Part shown: positions 8,861 through 18,100 of the stretch, in pieces | How the letters are laid out: the number at the start of each line of letters is the position of its first letter | How positions within the stretch are numbered: position 1 is the first letter of the stretch | DNA from: CAIXQW01 sp046049675 | GTDB lineage: Bacteria; Bacteroidota; Bacteroidia; Chitinophagales; Chitinophagaceae | Assembly (NCBI GenBank): GCA_046049675.1 | Contig: JBJORA010000106.1 | Span: forward strand, 14,718 to 78,717 | Direction of reading: 5' to 3' | DNA: 64,000 nucleotides | Position numbers and translations under genes: made by a program | The notes under the pieces: model-generated | The model's input: the letters and a program-made list of their open reading frames with translations, nothing else | The model's database searches: none | Told to the model about the DNA's origin: nothing

Positions 8861-10048
8861 CTATTCTACCACTTTGCGTAGAATTTCTCTACGAAAAGCA
8901 AGATAGCTCGCACTATAAGCACCTTCGAATGCGTCGCCGTAGTTTAAGATATAGCTTACTGTAGCGCGCTTTTCTGGGCAATAGTATGCACCGCTCGCGT
9001 AGTTGACTTCACCACCTGGGTGGCCATACCAATGATAAACTTGTCCGTTGGCCGGCACACCATAAATGCGGCATCCAATACCGTAGCTAATACTATCATC
9101 AAGATTGATGGTGCTCATCATGCTATTGAGGCTAGATTGGCTGATAACAGTTTTTTCTCTGTAAAGCGCATTGATAAACTTTCGTAAATCGTCGGAAGTT
9201 GAATAGATACCGGTAAAACCGCTGCCATCACCTGTAAACAAACCCGTGAGGTCTTGCTGTACGCCTTTTCTTCTGTAATCAAAGTAACCACGCGCAACAT
9301 TGCTCCAAGGAATTTCTTCTACTGGCCTAAAGTATGTTTGATTCATGCCAAGCGGATTCCAAATCAATTCACGTTGCAATAAGGCATGGTCTTTACCAGC
9401 AACTTTATTAATGGCCATAGCTAGTAAAATATAACCGACTGTATAGTTATACTGTCGCTTAGCGCCGTATTCAAATGCCGGCTCTTTGTCGTAAGAAAAG
9501 CTTAGAAGTTTTTCGTAGCTTTTATCTTGTTCTAAATTATTGAATACATAAAGAATATAGTCGGGACTAAACACAAAATCGTTGATGCCACTGCTATGCT
9601 GCAAAAGGTCGGCAATAGTAGCTTTGTCTGCATTTTTTAGGCGGCTAATAATATCCGCATCAAGATACTTGCTGATGGGGTCGTTCAATTGCATTTTACC
9701 ATCTTCGATAAGTTTATAAATCATAGTTGCCACAAATAGCTTGGTAATACTTGCTACTTTGGTACTGTGGCACATTTGAAAGTCGATATCATTGCCTAGG
9801 TCGGCCTTGCCAAAGGAGCCACGCCATAAACCGTTGCTATCTTCTATGCATACACTTATACCAGGAATACCCGATTGAACCAAGTCTTTTGCAAGTTTTG
9901 TAAAATCTGCATGACGCGGATGCTTAATACTACTATCATACAAAGCGGCAGCATCGGTGCAAACCACAGTACCACTGTGAATCTTACTATTATTATTACA
10001 AGCAAGTGTCGTTGTAAGCAGTAAGACAGCAACAATTAGTTTATACAT
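8861..10048 (-). CDS. Serine hydrolase lipoprotein (class C beta-lactamase / DD-peptidase fold)
   Basis: 395 residues. A lipoprotein signal (MYKLIVAVLLLTTTLACNNN) leads into a beta-lactamase-related domain. The SxxK motif is SITK (STKVASITKLFVATM). The second motif is YNYTVGYILL at the usual YxN position, with Y for the usual N-flanking serine. The third motif is GHPGGEVN. The family includes D-aminopeptidases, DD-carboxypeptidases and esterases acting on the cell wall or small esters; the substrate is unknown. It is probably anchored in the periplasm. The ATG at 10048 was chosen because it begins the signal peptide and lies 5 nt after a TACCTTTG box; the 24-residue upstream extension contains that box. 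Confidence 0.85.
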   Translation of the reverse strand: MYKLIVAVLLLTTTLACNNNSKIHSGTVVCTDAAALYDSSIKHPRHADFTKLAKDLVQSGIPGISVCIEDSNGLWRGSFGKADLGNDIDFQMCHSTKVASITKLFVATMIYKLIEDGKMQLNDPISKYLDADIISRLKNADKATIADLLQHSSGINDFVFSPDYILYVFNNLEQDKSYEKLLSFSYDKEPAFEYGAKRQYNYTVGYILLAMAINKVAGKDHALLQRELIWNPLGMNQTYFRPVEEIPWSNVARGYFDYRRKGVQQDLTGLFTGDGSGFTGIYSTSDDLRKFINALYREKTVISQSSLNSMMSTINLDDSISYGIGCRIYGVPANGQVYHWYGHPGGEVNYASGAYYCPEKRATVSYILNYGDAFEGAYSASYLAFRREILRKVVE

Positions 10049-10053
10049 TCCCG

Positions 10054-10061
10054 CAAAGGTA
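10054..10061 (-). promoter_or_regulatory. -7 box for the serine hydrolase gene
   Basis: TACCTTTG (minus strand) exactly fits TAnnTTTG and ends 5 nt before the ATG at 10048. Confidence 0.55.
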
Positions 10062-10180
10062 GCAAAGGGCGGCAATATTACGTAAATGTTACTCGTAGCA
10101 TTCAAACATAGTTTTAACACTTAGTGTGATGTAAGGTATAAATATTTGTATTTACTTTGTAATTCAAAGTGCTTTGCAAA

Positions 10181-10540
10181 ATGAAATTATTAAGAGCAAT
10201 ACAGGCAGCCATCATAGGCATCACTGCCCTAGCCGTGCGGGAACGGAACTTCAGCATACAGTTTGTAATCAGTGCGGCGGTGCAATGCTTTTTAATGATT
10301 GTAAAAGCAGACTATACCGATATGCTTATCGCGCTAGGCCTTAGCTTGCTGGTACTTGCAGCAGAAGCCTTTAATACTTGCATTGAGCAAATTTGCAATT
10401 ATATACAGCCGCAGCAGCACATTACTATAAAATACATTAAAGATGCCAGCGCAGGAGCTGTATTGCTTGTATGTGGCAGTGCGTTGTGCTACGGCATTAT
10501 ACTAATCGTAAAATACGTCATCAACTCGTCAACCATTTAA
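10181..10540 (+). CDS. dgkA: Diacylglycerol / undecaprenol kinase, DgkA family
   Basis: 119 residues, three membrane helices. Family motifs are RERNFSIQF at the first loop, EAFNTCIEQICN (glutamates of the active site) and the KDASAGAVLL helix. DgkA-family enzymes phosphorylate diacylglycerol or undecaprenol at the inner membrane, recycling lipids for envelope synthesis. The ATG at 10181 was preferred over an in-frame GTG at 10169. The next gene begins 11 bp downstream, and the following ones overlap or are tightly spaced, so dgkA heads a likely four-gene envelope operon running to 13024. Confidence 0.88.
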   Translation: MKLLRAIQAAIIGITALAVRERNFSIQFVISAAVQCFLMIVKADYTDMLIALGLSLLVLAAEAFNTCIEQICNYIQPQQHITIKYIKDASAGAVLLVCGSALCYGIILIVKYVINSSTI

Positions 10541-10551
10541 GATATATACAT

Positions 10552-11061
10552 ATGGCATCTGGTATTAGCATCTACTACAACAAAACCAATCGTCGCGAAT
10601 ATTGGTTACTTAGGTTTTTAGCTTGGATTACGCCCTTGCACAGCGGCTTCGTAAGACGCAATCGCATTGCTTGGGGCCTTAGTACAAAAGATCTGCAGGC
10701 GTTTCCTGAAGGCACTTTGGGCAATAGTCTTGGCAATTTCTTGTACGAGCACGGCTTAGAACCAGTAGACAAAGCAGAACGGCACGACTGCTTTCATGTA
10801 CTACTAAAATTTGGCACCAGCATGATAGAAGAAACTAAAATGCAGTGGTTTCTTGTTGGTAGTGGCAAGCTAAGTTTGTTTACAACTGGCAGCGCCATAT
10901 TAGCACTATGTGTACTGCCCGAAAACGCAAAACTTTACTACAAGGCATTTATGCAAGGACGTAAATCGGTTTGCATAGATAACTGGAATTTCTACAAATT
11001 ACTTAATTGCAATACTGCGCAACTACAACATCTAATTTTTAATACCAATGAACATTCATAA
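10552..11061 (+). CDS. Coq4-like protein
   Basis: 169 residues. The sequence RHDCFHVLLKFGTSMIEE contains the Coq4-family metal motif HDxxH followed by E eleven residues later. The flanking WFLVGSGKLSLFTTGSA and NWNFYKLL also fit that family. In eukaryotes Coq4 supports ubiquinone synthesis at the membrane. Bacteroidetes normally use menaquinone, so the role here is open. The start ATG at 10552 gives a compact protein; a longer frame would overlap dgkA. It is 11 bp after dgkA and overlaps the DUF1361 gene by 14 bp, so it is translationally coupled within the cluster. Confidence 0.7.
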   Translation: MASGISIYYNKTNRREYWLLRFLAWITPLHSGFVRRNRIAWGLSTKDLQAFPEGTLGNSLGNFLYEHGLEPVDKAERHDCFHVLLKFGTSMIEETKMQWFLVGSGKLSLFTTGSAILALCVLPENAKLYYKAFMQGRKSVCIDNWNFYKLLNCNTAQLQHLIFNTNEHS

Positions 11062-11701
11062 ACTACACCAAATACTTACTGGCATATCAGCCATCAATTG
11101 CAGCATAATCGTTGCACGTATGGCATACGAAGGGCATCTGCATGGCGCTTATTTGATTTGGAACTTACTACTAGCCGCCATTCCTTTTTATATTAGCTGG
11201 CTTATAGCAGCAAGGCAAAACAGCAGTGTCGCAATGCGCGCCGCCATGTTTGTCGCATGGCTTCTATTTCTGCCAAATGCGCCTTACATCATAACCGACC
11301 TCGTTCACCTTGGTGATATTAAAGTGCTTAGATGGTACGATGTGTTCATCATCTTTTCTTTTGCAATCAATGGCCTGCTGTATGGTGTGTGCAGTATTTA
11401 TATGCTAAAGACATTCTACAGCAAATACTTTTTACAATTTGAACTGAACATTCTGCAAATAATAGTTTGCGCAGCGAGTGGTTATGGTGTTTACATCGGG
11501 CGTTGTCTACGATGGAATAGCTGGAGTGTGATAACGCATCCCCTTGCCTTACTAAAGGAAAGTGCAAGGCATATGTATACTACGCCTATGGCATTTAAAG
11601 CTTGGGCATTTACTGGCGCCGTTGGCATGGTACTATTGGCTAGCCTATTTGTTTTAGAAAATCTACAATCAGCCATGCAGCCAATGCACAGCAAGCATTA
11701 A
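11048..11701 (+). CDS. DUF1361 family membrane protein
   Basis: 217 residues with about six membrane helices. The DUF1361 signature is visible: WNLLLAAIPFYISWLI, then WLLFLPNAPYIITDLVHLGD and YDVFIIFSFAINGLLYG. The function of DUF1361 is unknown; it is an inner-membrane protein, often annotated only by this domain. It overlaps the Coq4-like gene by 14 bp and ends 18 bp before the next start. Grouping with dgkA and a deacetylase-like gene suggests work on lipid-linked or surface glycan precursors (inference). Confidence 0.82.
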   Translation: MNIHKLHQILTGISAINCSIIVARMAYEGHLHGAYLIWNLLLAAIPFYISWLIAARQNSSVAMRAAMFVAWLLFLPNAPYIITDLVHLGDIKVLRWYDVFIIFSFAINGLLYGVCSIYMLKTFYSKYFLQFELNILQIIVCAASGYGVYIGRCLRWNSWSVITHPLALLKESARHMYTTPMAFKAWAFTGAVGMVLLASLFVLENLQSAMQPMHSKH

Positions 11702-11706
11702 TCTGC

Positions 11707-11714
11707 TACATTTG
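11707..11714 (+). promoter_or_regulatory. -7 box before the DUF7033 gene
   Basis: TACATTTG fits TAnnTTTG, 5 nt before the ATG at 11720. It suggests a secondary promoter inside the dgkA cluster. Confidence 0.45.
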
Positions 11715-11719
11715 CATGA

Positions 11720-13024
11720 ATGGCAAAGCGCTTAGTGATATACAGTGCAATAATTACTGTACGCTTGCAATACGTGCTGCATTTTGTTTGCGACGAAGTA
11801 TTGCAAATGCCATATGTGCTCACCGACAAACAAAGCGATGTGCTGCAAGGCGATTGTGTACTCAACTATAGCCACACACCAATTGAGCATAGCCTACAAA
11901 TTATTCCAAGTAATTTATTATTTGAATCCAATGTAGCACCCCAAACATTTGAGCAGAAGCAAGATGATGCACTGCCAAAAATCTTTTGCAATAAAAGCGA
12001 TATTGGGTTTGACGTACTAGCAGCCATATTTTATGTACTAACACGCTATGAGGAATACTTACCGCATAAGCAAGATATGTATGGCCGATTTGCTTTTGAA
12101 GAAAGCTTGCAACACAAGCTTGGCGTTTTAGACAAAGCTATTGTCAATAGATGGGCTTGGCATTTATATGAGCAACTTATAAAAGTACATCCAACGCTTC
12201 AGCAGTGCAAGCCACAAAGCAGCATAAAACATACATACGACATAGATATGGCGTACGCAAATGCTGCTAGATCGCAGGGTGCGATGTGGCGAGGCGTAAT
12301 TGGTAGTACAATTAAACTACGCTTTAAAGAAGCCATTGAAAAGTTGCAAGCCTATCAAGGTTATGCAAAAGATGCGTTTGACTGCTTTGATGAGATACTG
12401 GCCGCACATCAAACAAACACTGCACATTTCTTTTGGCTTGTGGCTGAAAAGAATACAAGCTACGATAAGAACAATTTGCCAACTGAACCAGCCATGAAAG
12501 AACTTATAGAGCGGATTAGCAAAGTTCAAATAAGCGGCATTCATCCTAGTTACGAAGCTAGCAGACTACCCCATCTAATAGAGCAAGAAATGAATAGCTT
12601 GCAAAACAACACTTCGCAGTATATAGATACAGCTCGTTTTCATTATATACGATATCTACTGCCAAGTAGCTACGAGGCCTTAGTTAAATATGGTATTCGC
12701 GAGGATTATAGTTGTGGCTATGGCAGCACCAATGGTTTTAGGTGTGGCACGGCGCAACCACATTACTGGTTTAATTTAAAGACTAATGAAACGAGCACGC
12801 TAAGACTGCAGCCATTTGTATGGATGGATGCCAATTGCCACTACGAGCATAAATACAATTTTCAGCAATCTTTAGAAAACTACAATATGTATGCGCAAGA
12901 AGTTGAAAAATACGGTGGCGTGTTTACCCCTATTTGGCACAACTTTTTAATTGGTACGCGAAAGGACTTTGCCAATATGCGACAAGTATGGCAACGCGTG
13001 ATGCTTGCGAAATTAACCTACTAA
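11720..13024 (+). CDS. Polysaccharide-deacetylase-like protein with DUF7033 N terminus
   Basis: 434 residues. The N-terminal third (FDVLAAIFYVLTRYEEYLP) matches the DUF7033 domain that precedes a divergent polysaccharide deacetylase domain in Bacteroidetes. The second half has KHTYDIDMAY where relatives show a THDVD-type first metal motif, then GIHPSYEAS and a late region (FRCGTAQPHYWFN) as in this family. There is no signal peptide. It may remove acyl groups from a glycan precursor; activity is inferred, since the first motif departs from canonical NodB (YDID for HDVD). It is the last gene of the dgkA cluster, and no rightward gene follows for 480 bp. Confidence 0.72.
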   Translation: MAKRLVIYSAIITVRLQYVLHFVCDEVLQMPYVLTDKQSDVLQGDCVLNYSHTPIEHSLQIIPSNLLFESNVAPQTFEQKQDDALPKIFCNKSDIGFDVLAAIFYVLTRYEEYLPHKQDMYGRFAFEESLQHKLGVLDKAIVNRWAWHLYEQLIKVHPTLQQCKPQSSIKHTYDIDMAYANAARSQGAMWRGVIGSTIKLRFKEAIEKLQAYQGYAKDAFDCFDEILAAHQTNTAHFFWLVAEKNTSYDKNNLPTEPAMKELIERISKVQISGIHPSYEASRLPHLIEQEMNSLQNNTSQYIDTARFHYIRYLLPSSYEALVKYGIREDYSCGYGSTNGFRCGTAQPHYWFNLKTNETSTLRLQPFVWMDANCHYEHKYNFQQSLENYNMYAQEVEKYGGVFTPIWHNFLIGTRKDFANMRQVWQRVMLAKLTY

Positions 13025-13065
13025 TAAAAAAATTGATTACTCAGGCCCAGCTTAAGGCCATCATA

Positions 13066-13470
13066 CTATTGACTTATTTTGATGCTCGTAATGATATTGC
13101 TATCCATTGCATCAAACGTAATATACACATCATACTTGCCAGTGGCAGTCGTAAGTTTGCCCACAGCATATTTACTACCAGAAAGTGTATTACTTGTCGT
13201 GATTACAAAATCACTTGGTGTATTCTTGCTAAAGAAACCCTCAATAAGCAATTTAGCCTGAATTTTACTTACAGCACTTTTATCGCCATTGATGTTGATT
13301 TCGCAGTTTGGTGCAATATGTTCTTCAATTACGGCAACTTTGCCAGTTTTGAAGCATGCGGTAATATTGTCTAATACACCTGCATGGGCAGCAAAACTTA
13401 GGAGCACACAAGCGCTCAGAAACACGAGCTTCTTGCTATAACCTGCTATATTTGCTGCAATTGTACGCAC
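13066..13470 (-). CDS. DUF4783 family exported protein
   Basis: 134 residues if started at the GTG at 13470. A hydrophobic signal (KKLVFLSACVLLSFAAHAG) is followed by a small cone-like domain (NITACFKTGKVAVIEEHIAP, AVSKIQAKLLIEGFFSKNTP) typical of DUF4783, a periplasmic Bacteroidetes family of unknown function. No ATG gives a good signal peptide. Two further ATGs upstream (to 13521) would run over the start of gpmI on the other strand. A TATTTTTG box at 13488-13495 lies 17 nt before the GTG, which supports this choice. A GTG nearer the signal (13434 region) is an alternative. Confidence 0.7.
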   Translation of the reverse strand: MRTIAANIAGYSKKLVFLSACVLLSFAAHAGVLDNITACFKTGKVAVIEEHIAPNCEININGDKSAVSKIQAKLLIEGFFSKNTPSDFVITTSNTLSGSKYAVGKLTTATGKYDVYITFDAMDSNIITSIKISQ

Positions 13471-13487
13471 TCTAAATAAATTGAGTG

Positions 13488-13495
13488 CAAAAATA
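13488..13495 (-). promoter_or_regulatory. -7 box for the DUF4783 gene
   Basis: TATTTTTG on the minus strand ends 17 nt before the proposed GTG start. It lies 10 bp from the ATG of the divergent gpmI, so the two genes have face-to-face control regions. Confidence 0.4.
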
Positions 13496-13504
13496 GTACC
13501 AAAC

Positions 13505-15025
13505 ATGCTTAGACACTTCAAAAAAACTGCATTAATTATTATGGATGGCTGGGGACACGGCCAAAAAGCGAGTGCAGATGCTATTCAACAATCTAAGGCT
13601 CAATACGTTAAATCGTTGTATAAAAAATTTCCAAATGCCGAATTAATTACTTGCGGCACGGATGTGGGTTTGCCCGAGGGTCAAATGGGTAATAGTGAGG
13701 TCGGACACCTCAATTTAGGCGCCGGACGCATTGTGTATCAAGAACTTGAGCGCATAAACGTCGCGATTAGAGAGGGAGAATTGCAGAAAAATGCGAATCT
13801 ATTATCGCAACTTAATTACGTTAAAGCGAATGGTTGTGCCCTGCATTTATTAGGCTTGCTGAGCGATGGTGGTGTTCACAGCCATATTAATCATCTTAAA
13901 GCACTGTGCGATATAGTTGTGGAACACGACGTTCAAAACGTGTTTATTCACGCGTTTACAGATGGGCGCGATACGGACCCTAATGGGGGTGTATCCTATC
14001 TGAAGGATTTGCAAGCGCATCTACAAGATAAGCCACAGATAAAAATCGCAAGTATCACCGGCAGATATTATGCCATGGACAGAGATAAAAGATGGGAGCG
14101 CGTGGCACTTGCCTACGAAGCTTTAGTGCATGGTAAAGGAGAATTGAGTAAAAACGCTATTGACACGTTGCAACAACGCTATGCTGCAGGCGAAACGGAT
14201 GAATTTATTAAGCCAATTATTTTAGAAGACAATGGCAAGATCAAATCGGGTGATGCCGTGCTTTGTTTTAACTTCAGAACAGATCGTTGCAGAGAAATAA
14301 CTGTTGCACTATCGCAGCAAGATATGCCCGAGCATCATATGCAGAAATTAGACCTCAATTATTGCACATTTACTGAGTACGACAAAACTTATAAAAATGT
14401 AAGTGTACTATTTCAACAGACTGACCTTGTACAAACGCTTGGCGAAGTAATTGCTGATAATGGCCTTACACAGGTGCGTATGGCAGAAACCGAAAAGTAT
14501 CCGCATGTAAGTTTCTTTTTTAGTGGTGGACGCGAGCAAGCCTTTGAAGGAGAACAACGCATCATGGAGCCTAGTCCGAAAGATGTGGCAACTTATGATT
14601 TGAAGCCAGAAATGAGCGCCATACCTTTGACAGAAGCAGCACTTAAATTTATAGAAGAGCAGCAACCTAATTTCATGTGTCTCAACTTCGCCAATGCGGA
14701 TATGGTTGGACATACTGGGGTATTTAGCGCAGCAATGAAGGCAGCTGAAATGGTAGATGCCTGTGTAGAAAAGCTTGTAGCTAAGCTTTTAGCGAACGAC
14801 TATGCGATTGTACTAACAGCAGACCATGGCAATAGCGACTATATGATAAACGAAGATGGGTCGCCAAACACGGCACACACGTTAAATCCTGTACCTGTGT
14901 TTATTATTGCCAATGATTTTTCGGTGCCAATGCATAGTGGTCGTCTAGCAGATGTTGCGCCAACCATTCTGAAACTAATGGGACTAGAGCAACCTAAAGA
15001 AATGACAGGTAAAGCATTGTTCTAA
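13505..15025 (+). CDS. gpmI: 2,3-bisphosphoglycerate-independent phosphoglycerate mutase
   Basis: 506 residues, normal length for GpmI, which interconverts 3- and 2-phosphoglycerate in glycolysis using two Mn ions. Visible motifs are IMDGWGHG (metal Asp14), the phosphoserine site GQMGNSEVGHLNLGAGR (Ser64), HAFTDGRDTDP, SITGRYYAMDRD, and the second metal site NFANADMVGHTG with TADHGNSDYM near the C terminus. The ATG at 13505 matches the family N terminus (LRHFKKTALIIMDGWG). A TATATTTG box at 13447-13454 could be its promoter with a 50-nt leader. It stands alone between two oppositely oriented genes; cytoplasmic. Confidence 0.96.
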   Translation: MLRHFKKTALIIMDGWGHGQKASADAIQQSKAQYVKSLYKKFPNAELITCGTDVGLPEGQMGNSEVGHLNLGAGRIVYQELERINVAIREGELQKNANLLSQLNYVKANGCALHLLGLLSDGGVHSHINHLKALCDIVVEHDVQNVFIHAFTDGRDTDPNGGVSYLKDLQAHLQDKPQIKIASITGRYYAMDRDKRWERVALAYEALVHGKGELSKNAIDTLQQRYAAGETDEFIKPIILEDNGKIKSGDAVLCFNFRTDRCREITVALSQQDMPEHHMQKLDLNYCTFTEYDKTYKNVSVLFQQTDLVQTLGEVIADNGLTQVRMAETEKYPHVSFFFSGGREQAFEGEQRIMEPSPKDVATYDLKPEMSAIPLTEAALKFIEEQQPNFMCLNFANADMVGHTGVFSAAMKAAEMVDACVEKLVAKLLANDYAIVLTADHGNSDYMINEDGSPNTAHTLNPVPVFIIANDFSVPMHSGRLADVAPTILKLMGLEQPKEMTGKALF

Positions 15026-15029
15026 TTGG

Positions 15030-15085
15030 CATAAAACAAGAAAGCCCAGCAAATTGCCGAGCTCCCTTGTGACTGTTTTATTCTT
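15030..15085. terminator. Possible bidirectional terminator between convergent genes
   Basis: Weak imperfect hairpin with outer arms ACAAG/CTTGT and an inner GC-containing stem around GCAAATTGC, followed by TTTTATTC on the plus side. It sits in the 97-bp gap between the convergent gpmI and HYR-protein genes. Support is positional and modest. Confidence 0.3.
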
Positions 15086-15122
15086 CAGTGAATAGACACT
15101 ACGTTCTTAATAAACGTAATCA

Positions 15123-18100
15123 CTATCGTTGTTCCTTAACTAAACGTGTGGTTTTGATTATACCATCTTGCGCTACAACTACATTGTATAAGCCTGCAGC
15201 AAGGTCGCTACCAAAACTATATTCTACAAATGTATCGGCACTGGCTATTTCATAAACCTTACGACCGGTATTGTCGTACACTGCTACTGAAGCAGGTGTT
15301 TCGCTAAGCGATTGTATGCTTAACTTAAACATACTTGCGCTTGGGTTAGGATACACTTGCACTTTAAGCGCATCTTCACTTAAATCTACAACATCGACAA
15401 TATCTTCCATTTTATTAGACCCACATGTTTGACCACAAGCACCTAATACATCACCAGCATGAAAACCTATATGTGTAGGTACCGCATTGGTGCTGATTGA
15501 CAATGTCTGTGGATTATTTGGATTGCCTGGCGGCACGTGACATACATAAACCTTCTTAGCATTGCCATTGCCTGGCACTCTAATATCGCGAACGCAGAAA
15601 GTAACTGTACAAGCATTGGTACAGCCATAAGCATTAGTAACTGTAACGGTATAAGTGTACAATCCTTGCTGTGTTGGTGTAAATACCGGCGAAGCACTTG
15701 TTGCGCTACTTAGGTAAGTACTAGGCGACCAGCTATACGTATTGCCACTACCACTTGCATTCGCGTTTATTGTTGCGCTTTGTGGACCATATCCTAAATA
15801 GATATTAGTTGGTACACCACCTGTAAATGTAGTGTTACTCGGTGTTACAGAAATACTGCATGTTACTGCATCGTTTACTGTTACTGTACTCGTGCAAGTA
15901 CTTGTATTGCCAGCGATATCAACTAGTGTAAGCGTTACAGTATTTGCACCTGCATTAGCGCAAGTAAATGTATTTGGCTGAACACTCATGCTAGCAATGC
16001 CACAATTGTCGCTACTTAAATTATTGACATCTGATGCTGAAATGCTTGCAGCACCACCAAAAAGGTTAACAGTGATGTTTTTACAATTTGCCGTTGGCGG
16101 TGTAACGTCTTGTACGATTACCGTTTGTTGTTGAGAAACGCTATTGCCGTTACCGTCATCGTAAGTCCAAGTTACTACATAGGTGCCTTGTGCTGTATAA
16201 GTAGTTGGATCTGTAGTAGTTGCTGTAACTACACCAGCGCAATTATCTTTTGAGTTTGGTGGCGTTACTGTTGCACTGCACTCGCCAGTAATTGTAGCTA
16301 GGCTCGCTACATTCGTAACTGGAGCAGTAACATCATCTACAATTACTGTTTGCGCTTGTGTGCTGGTATTACCATTGCCATCATCATAAGTCCAATTGAC
16401 AACATATGTACCTTGTGCTGTGTAAGATGTTGGATCAGTAGTTGTACCAGTAATTAAGCCTGAGCAATTATCTGTTGCAGTTGGTGCAGAAACAGTTGCG
16501 CTACATTCACCAGTTACATTTGGTAAGTTAGCTACATCCGCTACTGGCGCTGTTGCGTCATCTACAATTACTGTTTGCTGTTGTGTACTTATATTGCCGT
16601 TACCGTCATCGTAAGTCCATGTTACAACATAAGTGCCTTGTGCAGCATAAGTAGTTGGGTCTGTTGTAGTGCCAGTAATTGCGCCTGAGCAATTATCTGT
16701 TGCAGTTGGTGCAGAAACAGTTGCGCTACATTCACCAGTTACATTTGGCAAGTTAGCTACATCCGCTACTGGCGCTGTTGCATCATCTACAATTACTGTT
16801 TGCTGTTGTGTAGTTGTATTGCCGTTACCATCATCATAAGTCCAGTTTACAACGTAAGTACCTTGTGCTGTGTAAGATGTTGGATCAGTGGTTGTGCCCG
16901 TAATTGCGCCTGAGCAATTATCTGTTGCAGTTGGTGCAGAAACAGTTGCGCTACATTCACCAGTTACGTTTGCTAAGTTAGCTACATCCGCCGCCGGCGC
17001 TGTTGCATCATCTATAATTACTGTTTGCTGTTGCGTACTTATATTGCCGTTACCATCATCGTAAGTCCATGTTACAACATAAGTGCCTTGAGCAGCATAA
17101 GTAGTTGGGTCTGTTGTAGTACCAGTAATTGCGCCTGAGCAATTATCTGTTGCGGTTGGTGCTGTTACACTTGCGCTGCATTCACTAGTAATAGTTGGCA
17201 AACTTGCTACGTCTCCTACAGGCGCTGTTGCATCATCTATAATTACTGTTTGCTGTTGTGTACTTATATTGCCGTTGCCATCATCATAAGTCCATGTTAC
17301 TACATAAGTGCCTTGAGCGGCATAAGTAGTTGGGTCTGTTGTAGTACCAATGATTGCACCTGAACAATTATCCGTTGCAGTTGGTGCTGTTACACTTGCG
17401 CTACATTCGCCAGTACTAGTTGGCAAACTTGCTACATCTGCTACAGGCGCTGTTACATCATCTACCACTACAGTTTGTGTTTGCGTTGTAATATTGCCAT
17501 TACCATCATCATAAGACCAGGTAATCGTATAAGTACCTTGTGCTGAATAAGATGTTGGGTCGGTAGTTGTGCCAATTATTGAGCCTACGCAATTATCGGT
17601 AGCTGTTGGTGCTGTAAGGGTAGCACTACATTCTACTGTTATCACTGGTAAATCACGAATATCAGCCACAGGCGGCGACACATCGTCGATTACCACATTT
17701 TGTGGTTGATACGTAATATTACCAAAAGGATCTGAATATGTCCAAACAATTAGATACGTTCCTTCTGTGTCAAAATAAGTAGGACCTGTAGTTAAACCGC
17801 CTAGGGTACCAATGCAATTATCAAACGCTGTAGGTGTACCTGCCTGTATACTGCACTCTGCAAGCAACGGCGGCAAGTACCCTATATTTGGTATTGGAGC
17901 TAAATTGTCTACTACTTCGACAATGGCACTACAACTGCCTGTGTTGCCAGAATTATCAGTTGCAAAAACTGTTACATTATTTATACCTACATTATTACAA
18001 TCAAAAGTACTATTTGACAAACTCGTTGTATAGCTACATCCTTCGTGTACATGGTCTAGTACATCAGCAATGCTAATGCTACCACTACCAACGATATCTA

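Noticed and set aside
16101..17900. Regular repeats as a CRISPR array
   Set aside because: The period is 225 bp, there are no unique spacers, and the repeats are one continuous reading frame of a T9SS protein.
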